NCBI GenBank assembly: GCA_009692745.1
Contig: SHYO01000019.1
Location: forward strand, 1 to 38,176
Direction of reading: 5' to 3'
Origin: Chloroflexota bacterium
Lineage (GTDB): Bacteria > Chloroflexota > Anaerolineae > Epilineales > SHYO01
Length of the DNA: 38,176 bases
The notes under the pieces are model-generated. The model searched no databases. It was not told the origin of the DNA and was given only the letters and a program-made list of their open reading frames with translations. Position 1 is the first letter of the stretch, and the number at the start of each line of letters is the position of its first letter. A program made the translations under genes and the position numbers. Shown piece by piece: positions 7,919 to 16,330 of this stretch.

Positions 7919-9076
7919 ATGCGTGAAATCAATCTGAGTGGATTAAAGGTGCGCCTGGATGACCCGATACAGGTGACGGAGGGGGTGGGTCACACCTGGT
8001 TCCCCCAATTAACCCGGTTCACCAGCGGGGAGCTGCTGGCTTCCACGTCCGCTGTAGCGGATGCCCACGGTTTACCGATTCATGCGCAGCGTGTCTACCT
8101 CTCTACCGACCAGGGGCGCACCTGGGAATACCGCTATACTGTCTCCGAAGCCATGCTCTCCATCAAAATCCCCCGTCCCAACGGCGATATCCTGAGCCTT
8201 GGCCGGGTCACCCCCGATCCGCCGGGCCAGTGGCGAAATTTCATTGGGAATTACATCCGCTACCAGGCCGGAGGGCGGCGTATCCAGATCGAAGATGGAG
8301 GCATGCGCGTGCTGGGACTGCCGCGCGATGTGCGCGCCATGCCACCACAACATGTCTTGCCGGGGCAGGTGGATCATGGCCAACAAACCTTCGACGGCAA
8401 TGGCTTAGAAATAGATGGCCGGTTACTGACGACCATGTACTTAACCTTTGCCGGAGACGATCTCTACAGTGTGGTGTTGATCGCGTCAGACGATGAGGGG
8501 CGCACCTGGCGCTATCTCTCCACCGTCGCCGGCCCCGACGCCGTACCCGGCGTGCCGGAAGGACCGTGCGAGCCCAACCTGGCGCAGCTAGAGACCGGGG
8601 AATTGATGTGTATCATGCGCCTGGGGAGCGGCCCTGACTGGCACCTGGCCCGTTCCTACAGCCAGGATGGCGGGCGCAGTTGGTCGCCGGTAGACCGGTT
8701 GCCGGCCTTCAGTGTGGAACCCAGCCTGAAGCGGCTGAGTAACGGCGTGCTCGTGATCTCCTCCGGCCGGCCGGGTATCTACCTGTGGCTCTCTACCGAT
8801 CCACGGGGCGCGTCATGGCAGCAGATTGACATCGTGGTGCACCACAATGCCTGGGCGCCTGATGCCGGCTATACCATCATCCCGGAGAGGTCAGGGGAGC
8901 GCGCCAAAAGACATGGCGGGGATCAGACCACGGCGTATACTGAATTGGTTGAGATCTCGCCCAACCGCCTGCTGCTGATCTACGACCGGGTTCCTTTCGG
9001 CTGGAACTCGGTGCCGCTGGATTCTGCGCAGCGCAGCCGGATCTTTGTCCTACCGATAGAGATTGAGCGTGCATGA
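7919..9076 (+). CDS. Sialidase-like BNR/Asp-box propeller protein (group A paralogue 2)
   Basis: This 385-residue member of the group A set has Asp boxes at residues 62-69 (S-T-D-Q-G-R-T-W), 190-197 (S-D-D-E-G-R-T-W) and 248-255 (S-Q-D-G-G-R-S-W). It shares D-P-P-G-Q-W-R-N, L-P-R-D-V-R and S-S-G-R-P-G-I-Y-L-W-L-S with its paralogues. It has no signal peptide, so it is probably cytoplasmic. The N-terminal blade reads T-W-F-P-Q-L instead of the R-I-P motif of true sialidases. It is closer to the gene at 9183 than to the one at 4305: both lack the insertion before the C-terminus and end with the same L-P-I-x-x-E-R pattern. Translation starts from an ATG 9 bases after AAGGAG. Confidence 0.85.
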   Translation: MREINLSGLKVRLDDPIQVTEGVGHTWFPQLTRFTSGELLASTSAVADAHGLPIHAQRVYLSTDQGRTWEYRYTVSEAMLSIKIPRPNGDILSLGRVTPDPPGQWRNFIGNYIRYQAGGRRIQIEDGGMRVLGLPRDVRAMPPQHVLPGQVDHGQQTFDGNGLEIDGRLLTTMYLTFAGDDLYSVVLIASDDEGRTWRYLSTVAGPDAVPGVPEGPCEPNLAQLETGELMCIMRLGSGPDWHLARSYSQDGGRSWSPVDRLPAFSVEPSLKRLSNGVLVISSGRPGIYLWLSTDPRGASWQQIDIVVHHNAWAPDAGYTIIPERSGERAKRHGGDQTTAYTELVEISPNRLLLIYDRVPFGWNSVPLDSAQRSRIFVLPIEIERA

Positions 9077-9133
9077 GGTACAATAATTCCCAAACCCGCC
9101 AGGGCATCATGAACTGTGAAAATCTCTTCTTTC

Positions 9134-9157
9134 GTAGGTGCGGTTTGCAACCGCACG
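9134..9157. repeat. REP-like palindromic repeat (copy 1)
   Basis: The 24 bases from GTAGGTGCGG to ACCGCACG contain the hairpin GTGCGGTT-tgc-AACCGCAC. The same unit recurs at 16161-16183 and, with one change, at 29331-29354. Here it lies in the leader of the third group A gene, about 25 bases before its ATG, where its hairpin would be transcribed. Confidence 0.85.
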
Positions 9158-9182
9158 ATTTCCATATCGGAAGCAGGTTACG

Positions 9183-10325
9183 ATGCAAACGCTACAACTC
9201 AATGATATCCGTATAGTTCTGGGACAGCCCCAGCAAGTCACAGCAGGCACCGCCTTTTGTTGGTTTCCGTATCTGTCGAAATTTTCCGGCGGCAATCTAT
9301 TGCTGACCCACAGCCTCCAGGCGGATGCCGACGTTGGTCTGCGCGCTATGGCCGTCATGGTCTCGCGAGACCACGGCCAGACTTGGGATCTCAGCTATGA
9401 CGTCTCTCATGGCCCTGCAGTCAGAATCTCTTTGCCGGATAATACCATTGCCGGCCCGACTTTCTCGCCAATTCCCGACCCGCCGGGACAATGGCGCAAC
9501 TTTCGCGTCCACTATGTCCGTTATGAGGCCGGAGGCGCAGGATACAAACTGGAGCCTTGGGCCGCCCGCATTCTGGACCTGCCGCGGGACGTGGCGCCGT
9601 GGAAAGGACCCAGCCGCTACTGGCAGGCAGAGATCGCCCTGGTGGGGGATGCCGTTAAGGTGGACGGCCGTTACGTTACCACCTGTCCCCTCCGGTTCCA
9701 GGGAGATCCGCTCTATAGCTGTGTAGCTCTGGCGTCGGACGATAACGGCTATACCTGGCGTTACCTCTCCACCATGGTGACGGCAGAGGCCATCTCGGAT
9801 GCCAGGGAAGGCTTCGACGAACCCTGCATGCTCCAACTATCCAACGGGGACCTGATGTGTGTCAGCCGGGTCGGCTCAGGGAGAGATCAGGCGCTGGCCC
9901 GTGTCTACAGCAGCGACGGCGGCAAATCCTGGTCGCCACCGGATCGCCTACCGGCCTTCAGCGTCATGCCCGCTATCCGCCGCTTGCACAACGGGGTGAT
10001 TGCGCTATCCACCGGCCGGCCGGGAATTTACTTATGGCTTTCCACCGATCCCAGGGGTACATCCTGGCAAATGGTTGATATCGTGGCGCACCATAACCAG
10101 TGGGCGCCGAATGCCACCCATAAGATTAATCCCGAGCTATCACCGGACCCGCAGAAACGGCACGCTGCCGACCAGACTACGGCTTACACGGCTCTGGTTG
10201 AAATCGAACCCAATCAGTTACTGCTGGTATATGACCGGATTCCTTTCGGCTGGAACGGGGTCCCGGCCGGCTCAGACGAACGCAGCCGGATCTACCTCTT
10301 GCCCATTCACGTGGAACGCACATAA
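9183..10325 (+). CDS. Sialidase-like BNR/Asp-box propeller protein (group A paralogue 3)
   Basis: This 380-residue paralogue has Asp boxes at residues 61-68 (S-R-D-H-G-Q-T-W), 185-192 (S-D-D-N-G-Y-T-W) and 243-250 (S-S-D-G-G-K-S-W), plus the group A signatures D-P-P-G-Q-W-R, L-P-R-D-V-A and G-F-D-E-P-C-M. I start it at the ATG at 9183, whose N-terminus aligns with the other two; an in-frame ATG at 9138 lies inside the palindromic repeat at 9134-9157 and would add 15 residues not found in the paralogues. The Shine-Dalgarno is weak. No signal peptide is present. As in the other copies, the R-I-P arginine is missing (C-W-F-P-Y-L in its place). Confidence 0.85.
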   Translation: MQTLQLNDIRIVLGQPQQVTAGTAFCWFPYLSKFSGGNLLLTHSLQADADVGLRAMAVMVSRDHGQTWDLSYDVSHGPAVRISLPDNTIAGPTFSPIPDPPGQWRNFRVHYVRYEAGGAGYKLEPWAARILDLPRDVAPWKGPSRYWQAEIALVGDAVKVDGRYVTTCPLRFQGDPLYSCVALASDDNGYTWRYLSTMVTAEAISDAREGFDEPCMLQLSNGDLMCVSRVGSGRDQALARVYSSDGGKSWSPPDRLPAFSVMPAIRRLHNGVIALSTGRPGIYLWLSTDPRGTSWQMVDIVAHHNQWAPNATHKINPELSPDPQKRHAADQTTAYTALVEIEPNQLLLVYDRIPFGWNGVPAGSDERSRIYLLPIHVERT

Positions 10326-10388
10326 CAGAGTAAATAGCTCTAGCATATCCAATTCTGGTTGTGGAAATAATATCTGGAGGACGAGACT

Positions 10389-12206
10389 ATGGATGGATCC
10401 ACCCGCAGCACACAAATCAACAATAGCAACCAAACCATCTATCTGACGGACCTCGACCACTGCACACCTCTCAGCGCCCTCTCCTCTGAGCCTCATCACG
10501 GTTACTGGCGTAAGCTGGAATATAAAGCTGCATCCGGCATGGATGGCGCATCCGGCACGGATCAATTATCCGGTACTATGTTAATGGCGGCCGAGCTCAC
10601 GGATGCGCCCGAGATCACCTATCCGCTGCATATGAATGGTTGGTATACTATCTCCTTCGGCGTAGTACATATGCGGGGTTTCGACAATGTAGTACAAGTC
10701 AAACTGACTTCAGACCCCTGCTTTTCCCTTTTGACATTGCGCGCGCGTCCGGACCGGGGCATTGTCAATCCCAGGGATGGGATTCTATGGGGCATACACA
10801 TTCAGGAAGTCTTCTGGAAAGCCGCCGACCTCACAAATCAACAGATCCTGCTCCGCCAGTTGTGTACCCAGGTGGCCGATCAGGGCGATCAACTGGGCAG
10901 TCGCCGTTATGCCAAAGTAGGACTTGTCTACATAAAACTGACCCCGCTCTCGGCTGAGGAAGTAAAGGCCTTACAGGATGACCGGCAGCGCACCGATACC
11001 CGTCGCCTCTTTGCCCATAATGACGCCAGTAGTTTCCAATATAGCCATCTAGTCACGACACCTGAAGACATCAAAAGGGAGATTGAGCCGTATCGCAACA
11101 CCGACTTCTCCCGCCTCTATTGGGAAGCGGCCTACGGCGATATGATGCTTTACCTGGGGAAAGCAGGCCGGCTGCCTACCCTGGAAGGTGAGGATGAATT
11201 CTATACGGTGGGCGAATATATGTACACCCGCACCTGGCGCACATTCCGCGACCAGGGTATAGACCCGCTGAAGGTGGCTGTGGAATATGCTCATGAGATA
11301 AATGTGGAGTTACATGCCGGTTTTCGCACCGCCGGTTTCTACCATTCGCCTTTAACCGAAGCGGCGGCGAATTGGCAGAGCTTCTATGCGCAGCATCCTG
11401 AGTTACGGGGTGTCGGGCGCGATGGGAAGCTATCCCCCCGCATCTCCTATACATACCCGGAGACCCGCCGCTATGTCACCTCTCTATTGCGGGAAGTGGC
11501 GGAATATGGCGTGGATGGGATAGCGCTGCTCTACGTGCGCCGCCCGCCCCTGGTCGAGTATGAGCCTCCGCTGGTCGACGGCTTTATAGCTGAGTACGGC
11601 CAGGACCCCCGCACACTGGACCCCAAGGACCCCCGTTGGCTGGCCTATCGCTGCCGCACCCTGACCCAGTTCATGCGCGAGGTGCGGCAGGAGATGGATG
11701 CCGTGGCGCGCGAGCGCGGCCAAACCAGGCGGATTGAGGTATCGGCGGTGGTGTCGGGCCGAGAGGAGGAGAATCTGATGGACGGCATGGATATCAAGGG
11801 CTGGATTGCAGCAGGGTTGGTGGACACCATCGTCCCCAACACCATGTCGCCGCGCCTGAATACCACCACGGAATCCTGGCCTGACCTGCGGGACGTGACC
11901 TATTGGGTAGAGCTGACGAAAGGCACAGCCTGCAAGCTGGCTTTGAACATCATGCCCCGTACCATGCCGCCGGAGGAATACCGCCGCAAAGCCGAAGCGT
12001 TGTACGCCGCCGGGGTGGAAAATATATTCTATTGGGATTGCAACGGGCGCGCTACCTATAACTTCTCTTGGGATGCCTTACGCCGCATGGGCCACCGGGA
12101 GGAGATCCAGGCCTGGATGCACGCAGGGGAGCCTGACTTGGAGCCGGAGCGCATGATTTTCAATGAATTGGGCGGGTGGGATATGAATTATGATACCCCA
12201 GGGTAA
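10389..12206 (+). CDS. Family-10-like (GHL10-type) glycosidase-like protein, paralogue 1
   Basis: This 605-residue protein appears to have an N-terminal beta-sandwich (residues ~1-195) followed by a TIM-barrel resembling the GHL10/DUF187 glycosyl hydrolase-like group. Barrel strands are suggested by V-E-L-H-A-G-F-R (near 306) and D-G-I-A-L-L-Y-V-R-R (near 376), the latter resembling the D-G-I-x-x-D-Y-x-R strand of that family. Its paralogues at 16331 and 18124 share the same architecture and the R-R-P-P-L-V-E-Y-E-P-P-L stretch. It lacks a signal peptide. A very good ribosome binding site (GGAGGA, 10376-10381) precedes the ATG. The sugar substrate is unknown; the assignment is by fold pattern, not by proven catalytic residues. 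Confidence 0.75.
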   Translation: MDGSTRSTQINNSNQTIYLTDLDHCTPLSALSSEPHHGYWRKLEYKAASGMDGASGTDQLSGTMLMAAELTDAPEITYPLHMNGWYTISFGVVHMRGFDNVVQVKLTSDPCFSLLTLRARPDRGIVNPRDGILWGIHIQEVFWKAADLTNQQILLRQLCTQVADQGDQLGSRRYAKVGLVYIKLTPLSAEEVKALQDDRQRTDTRRLFAHNDASSFQYSHLVTTPEDIKREIEPYRNTDFSRLYWEAAYGDMMLYLGKAGRLPTLEGEDEFYTVGEYMYTRTWRTFRDQGIDPLKVAVEYAHEINVELHAGFRTAGFYHSPLTEAAANWQSFYAQHPELRGVGRDGKLSPRISYTYPETRRYVTSLLREVAEYGVDGIALLYVRRPPLVEYEPPLVDGFIAEYGQDPRTLDPKDPRWLAYRCRTLTQFMREVRQEMDAVARERGQTRRIEVSAVVSGREEENLMDGMDIKGWIAAGLVDTIVPNTMSPRLNTTTESWPDLRDVTYWVELTKGTACKLALNIMPRTMPPEEYRRKAEALYAAGVENIFYWDCNGRATYNFSWDALRRMGHREEIQAWMHAGEPDLEPERMIFNELGGWDMNYDTPG

Positions 12207-12224
12207 TATAGCAGGAGGCGCACG

Positions 12225-14156
12225 GTGAAATACCCTATCCGTTACATACGCCAGGACATACCCGCGTTCGAGACTCCTGCGTATCAGGGGCAAACGTACG
12301 AAGACTGGGTTCCCGATACCCTCGACATCCAGGAGCGGGCTGCTCTGGCGGTCAATGGGTTAACCGGCCCGACAGATCCTGAGAAAGATCACATGCTGTA
12401 TTTCGGTGTCGATTTCCGCACCCAACCACCCAGCATGCGTCACCGGGGGTCGGACATTTGCCAGACAAAATTCGAGGAGTCCTTGCCCCTGATGCGCATT
12501 GCCAGCGGCGCCAGTCTCAACAGCCACATTGACCCGGTCTGGATGGGGAATGCCCTGCATCAGATCGGGCCAGATGGGCTCTTCTACTGGCCGTGGTTCC
12601 CCTGGGTAAAAACACCCGATTGGGGGTTGGGATATGGGCTGGCAGCGGATAAAGCGGCAGGCGAACAACCAGCGGCAGGTGAGTATGCCATTCCGCTCTT
12701 CTGCGGCCGGCGCATAGGGGCCATGACCCTCTACGCCCTGCGCGATCCTGCTGGCCCCTGGCACAGCGAGATCCAGAAGATGGTCAGCGGCCTGGAGAGC
12801 ATTTTGATTGATAAGGGCGATTATGGCTACTTCCCCCAGGGAGAATTCTATCCCAACCGGCCACGGGTAAAGGATGCGGCTATGCCGGTGGGCATCTGGT
12901 CCAGCCTGGTCGGGTGGACCATTCAAGGACTGGCTCAATATCACCGGGCGAGCGGCTACCAGCCAGCCATCGACCTGGCCAGCAAGCTGGCCCGCTATCT
13001 CGCCTACCATGGCCGTTATTATGGTCCTAACGGTGAGTTTCTGCCCAATTATGCCGGCGAGGACGGTGGCAGGGTGCCAGGCAGGGAGGGTTTCCAGGGC
13101 TTTGATCCAGGAACAGTAGAATGGAAGCAGTATACCCATTTCCAGCACCACATGGTCCCGCTGCTCGGCACGTTGGACCACGCGCTGGCAGTGGCAGATC
13201 GCGACCTGGTCGAGTTCGTGCGCCTGGCATTCGAGTGGGCCAGGACCAAAGGCAACATCCTCGTCGGCTATTTCCCGGAAAACATCGACCGCGTCAACGA
13301 GTTGGAGACCTCAGAGATCTGTGAGGTGGCGGGCATGATTGGCCTGGCCCTCAAGCTCAGCGCCGCCGGGGTGGGAGATTACTGGGACGATGCCGACCGC
13401 TGGATCCGCAACCAGTTTGCCGAAGGCCAGCTTTTGCAGGCGGATTGGGTGTACCGCGTGGCGGCCGGCGCGATAGCCGGCAGTCGAGCGCGGCTGACCC
13501 CTTCAATGATAGACCCCCTACTTCAAACTTGTGACCACGTACCGGAAAGGAATATTGGCGCTTTCGCCGGTTGGCCGGCAGCCAATGACTGGTATATCGG
13601 ACACGGGTCAGGGATTATGCACTGCTGCACCGGGAACGGCACGCGCGCGCTCTATTACATCTGGGAGCACATGCTTTCCTATGAGCGGGGGACGTTGAGC
13701 GTCAACCTGCTGCTCAATCGACCGTCTCCCTGGGCTGATGTCCATAGCCATATCCCGTATACCGGCCAGGTGGACGTACGCCTCAAGCAACCCTGCAGCC
13801 TGCGGGTGCGAATTCCCGAATGGACCCAACCTGCTGACGTGCGCTGCACGGTAAACGGCGCCCCCCACCAACCAGCCTGGGATGGGCGCTATGCCCTGAT
13901 AGGCAGCGCCGAGGCGGGTGCGGGACCTCTTGCGCCGGGCACCATAGTCAAGCTCACCTTCCCTATTGCGGAGCGGACGGTCGAAGTAGATATTGAGAAG
14001 CAACACTATAGCCTGGTCTTGCGCGGCAACGAGGTGGTTAACATTGACCCACCAGGGCGCTTCTGCCCGCTCTACCAGCGGGGGCACTACCGCCAGAGCG
14101 ACAGCCGCTGGCGTAAGATGACGCGCTTCGTTTCAAGTGAGGATATGGTTTGGTAA
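12225..14156 (+). CDS. GH127-like (DUF1680-type) glycoside hydrolase family protein
   Basis: This 643-residue protein begins with GTG, 6 bases after GGAGG. The first two thirds are helical and consistent with an alpha/alpha toroid. Near residues 466-473 the motif H-C-C-T-G-N-G-T-R recalls the cysteine-rich active site of GH127-type beta-L-arabinofuranosidases, where one Cys is the nucleophile and others bind zinc. A C-terminal beta-sandwich follows, with the phrase L-R-V-R-I-P-E-W that is typical of that group. No signal peptide is present. It starts 18 bases after the preceding glycosidase-like gene, so they are co-transcribed. Overall similarity to true GH127 looks distant, so the sugar specificity should not be assumed. 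Confidence 0.7.
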   Translation: MKYPIRYIRQDIPAFETPAYQGQTYEDWVPDTLDIQERAALAVNGLTGPTDPEKDHMLYFGVDFRTQPPSMRHRGSDICQTKFEESLPLMRIASGASLNSHIDPVWMGNALHQIGPDGLFYWPWFPWVKTPDWGLGYGLAADKAAGEQPAAGEYAIPLFCGRRIGAMTLYALRDPAGPWHSEIQKMVSGLESILIDKGDYGYFPQGEFYPNRPRVKDAAMPVGIWSSLVGWTIQGLAQYHRASGYQPAIDLASKLARYLAYHGRYYGPNGEFLPNYAGEDGGRVPGREGFQGFDPGTVEWKQYTHFQHHMVPLLGTLDHALAVADRDLVEFVRLAFEWARTKGNILVGYFPENIDRVNELETSEICEVAGMIGLALKLSAAGVGDYWDDADRWIRNQFAEGQLLQADWVYRVAAGAIAGSRARLTPSMIDPLLQTCDHVPERNIGAFAGWPAANDWYIGHGSGIMHCCTGNGTRALYYIWEHMLSYERGTLSVNLLLNRPSPWADVHSHIPYTGQVDVRLKQPCSLRVRIPEWTQPADVRCTVNGAPHQPAWDGRYALIGSAEAGAGPLAPGTIVKLTFPIAERTVEVDIEKQHYSLVLRGNEVVNIDPPGRFCPLYQRGHYRQSDSRWRKMTRFVSSEDMVW

Positions 14157-14208
14157 GACGGGCTGGATGAAAAGACTGTAAGCCAAGGCAACAGCTAAAG
14201 GAACATAT

Positions 14209-15063
14209 ATGTTGACGCAATCACAGGTTAAACATTTTCAAGAACAAGGTTATGTCATTGTCCCCGGGCTGAATCCGGCTCTGCTGGAACCGCTGCGCCG
14301 CGCGTCAGCCGCCAAAGTCGAGGAGTGGTCTAAGATACCCCTCGATCAGGCCAGTGATCGCTATTGGGTCCAGTTTCGCCCCGGCATCGATGACCAGGCA
14401 TTTTTAGATTACATGGCTTCTGACAAGCTATTAGGGACGATGCAAGACCTGATCGGACCTAATCTGGTTTGGAATGCCCTTTTTTGCCTGCTGGGTGCAT
14501 ATCGCCGCGGCAACTGGGCCCGCGTCTGGCATCGCGACGGCATGAACCGGTATAACAGCCCGGAAGAGGAAGTGGCCATCCTGATGCAACGCCAACTCCA
14601 TGCCCAGTGGAACTGCGCGCTCTACGAGGGCGATAACTGCCTGCAGGTCATACCCGGCAGCCACCGCCGCCCCATTACGGCGCAGGAAGTTCTTATTCTG
14701 CGCCAGGACCCCAACGCCGATCTGCCCAACCAGGTCGTCGTCGAGCTGCAGGTCGGTGAAGCCGTCTATTACAACCATCTGCTGATTCACCGCGGGGTCT
14801 ACAAAGAAGGGCTGCGGCGCGAAACGCTCCACGGCCATATTATGGCGGTGGAACAACCGTGGGAAACCATCCACGTCGCCCGGGGCGCCGAATATATGCT
14901 GGAAGCGGGTTACCTGGAAAGCGTCTCCCCCCACCTGCGGCCCATGTTCGAAAACACGATCGCTTATATGCACAAAATCAACCAAGGCCAAATTCCCGCT
15001 CCCAAACCCGGTGATGGTATGGGCAGCCGCGAATATGTCGAATTCGTTACCGCACCAAGATAA
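14209..15063 (+). CDS. Phytanoyl-CoA dioxygenase (PhyH) family protein
   Basis: This 284-residue protein belongs to the Fe(II)/2-oxoglutarate dioxygenase superfamily. The iron-binding triad is visible as H108-R-D110 (in W-H-R-D-G) and His194 (in L-I-H-R-G-V), with Arg204 shortly after as a candidate 2-oxoglutarate anchor. The opening Q-V-K-H-F-Q-E-Q-G-Y-V-I-V is the standard PhyH N-terminus. These enzymes hydroxylate small molecules, and many bacterial members act on natural products or sugars rather than phytanoyl-CoA. Its place between glycosidase-like genes suggests oxidative processing of the imported compound or removal of an alkyl substituent; that is inference. AAAGGA precedes the ATG. 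Confidence 0.88.
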   Translation: MLTQSQVKHFQEQGYVIVPGLNPALLEPLRRASAAKVEEWSKIPLDQASDRYWVQFRPGIDDQAFLDYMASDKLLGTMQDLIGPNLVWNALFCLLGAYRRGNWARVWHRDGMNRYNSPEEEVAILMQRQLHAQWNCALYEGDNCLQVIPGSHRRPITAQEVLILRQDPNADLPNQVVVELQVGEAVYYNHLLIHRGVYKEGLRRETLHGHIMAVEQPWETIHVARGAEYMLEAGYLESVSPHLRPMFENTIAYMHKINQGQIPAPKPGDGMGSREYVEFVTAPR

Positions 15064-15079
15064 AGGTAAAGGCCAACCC

Positions 15080-16138
15080 ATGCCGGAATTGAAGATTACC
15101 GTCGGCGAACCTAGAACTATCAGCAGCTCCGACAGCTTTCACTGGTTTCCCACCATTTTATATCGCCTCAAAGATGGCAGCCTGCTGCTGGGATTCTCGG
15201 TGACCCCGGATGAGATTGCGGGGGACCAGGCCCGCGGTCAACCCCACGCCTTACTCAAGAGCATGGATGGCGGCGCCAATTGGTTTCTCCTGAGAACCTC
15301 TCAGGGCAGCCTCGATGCTTCTCTGCCCGTGGGCCAACTGGATGACGGCCCCCATGGTACCCTCCTGGGAAATATGATGTTTGTCTTTATGAAATACTCC
15401 GGCGAGCTCTATACTCTGGAATGGCGCTCTCGCGATGGAGGCGTGACGTGGCAAGGACCACAAGAAGTGCCGATTCGCTTTCCTCCTGGCCTGATCCAGC
15501 CGGCTGATCCCCAACCGCCGGGTCGCCATATCGCGGATTTCTTTCTAGAAGGGCACATCATCCAACTGCCGGATGGGGATTTATTATGCGCTGCCGACGG
15601 TAGATTCACCGGCGATACCCAATACCGCGTTTGCCTGCTCCGGGCCGGGGCTACCGAGCCCGGCTGGTCCTATGTCTCGACCATCGCTGCGCCCGATACG
15701 GACACCAGGGATTTCACCGAACCGGCTTTGCTCCGCCTGCCGGATGGCAGTTTGCTGTGTATCCTGCGCACCACCATGTCGGTGGCCTCCCCGATGTATC
15801 AAGCAAAATCCACCGATGGCGGCCAAACCTGGAGTCACCCGATCTCCTTGCCGGTGAACGGGGTCCGGCCCCGCCTGGTTTTGATGCAAAACGGCGTCAT
15901 CGCCTGCAGCTATGGCCGCATCAGCCATCCACCCTCCCTGGGTGACCAGATCATCTTCAGCATGGATGGGGGCGAGACATGGACCGTTCCCACCACCATC
16001 TACCACGGTCCCAGCACCGGCTACACCAGCATGGCCGAAGTTAGCCCCGGCGAGTTGCTGTACGCTTACGATGCTCTGGGCTTTGGCTGGTCCAAACGTA
16101 ACAATATTATGATGGTGCGTATTAAGGTTGAACTGTAA
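15080..16138 (+). CDS. Sialidase-like BNR/Asp-box propeller protein (group C)
   Basis: This 352-residue propeller has four Asp boxes: S-M-D-G-G-A-N-W, S-R-D-G-G-V-T-W, S-T-D-G-G-Q-T-W and S-M-D-G-G-E-T-W. I start it at the ATG at 15080 (M-P-E-L-K-I-T-V), 16 bases after the dioxygenase gene and behind AAAGG; the longer reading frame from 15011 overlaps that gene and adds a low-quality N-terminus. There is no signal peptide. The N-terminal blade has S-F-H-W-F-P in place of a sialidase R-I-P. It is only distantly similar to groups A and B, and is the fifth of the six propellers in the locus. Confidence 0.82.
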   Translation: MPELKITVGEPRTISSSDSFHWFPTILYRLKDGSLLLGFSVTPDEIAGDQARGQPHALLKSMDGGANWFLLRTSQGSLDASLPVGQLDDGPHGTLLGNMMFVFMKYSGELYTLEWRSRDGGVTWQGPQEVPIRFPPGLIQPADPQPPGRHIADFFLEGHIIQLPDGDLLCAADGRFTGDTQYRVCLLRAGATEPGWSYVSTIAAPDTDTRDFTEPALLRLPDGSLLCILRTTMSVASPMYQAKSTDGGQTWSHPISLPVNGVRPRLVLMQNGVIACSYGRISHPPSLGDQIIFSMDGGETWTVPTTIYHGPSTGYTSMAEVSPGELLYAYDALGFGWSKRNNIMMVRIKVEL

Positions 16139-16157
16139 CTATAACTGTTCCCATTTT

Positions 16158-16231
16158 CTGTAGGTGCGGTTTGCAACCGCACGCTTTTGCCCCATGAGTA
16201 AGACGTGCGGTTAAAAACCGCACCTACAGGA
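16158..16231. repeat. REP-like composite palindrome (copy 2, two inverted units)
   Basis: Two copies of the 24-base unit seen at 9134 face each other. The left unit begins CTGTAGGTGCGGTT (16158-16171). The right unit ends AACCGCACCTACAGG and is its inverted partner. Each unit is itself a small hairpin (GTGCGGTT with AACCGCAC), so the whole 74 bases could form a cruciform with side hairpins. This is the organisation of a bacterial interspersed palindromic element. It occupies the gap between the propeller gene ending at 16138 and the glycosidase-like gene starting at 16331 and may reduce read-through. Confidence 0.88.
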
Positions 16232-16330
16232 AGGTTATTTTACCGTAATTCTGAACAGTCTCCTATAACTCTCTGGCTGTTTATCAACCAGGTTGCTTAA
16301 GGTAATTAGAATATTAGAAGGGAGAAAACA

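Noticed and set aside
12360-13181. 273-codon minus-strand open frame
   Set aside because: Antisense to the GH127-like gene, with no motif or ribosome binding site.
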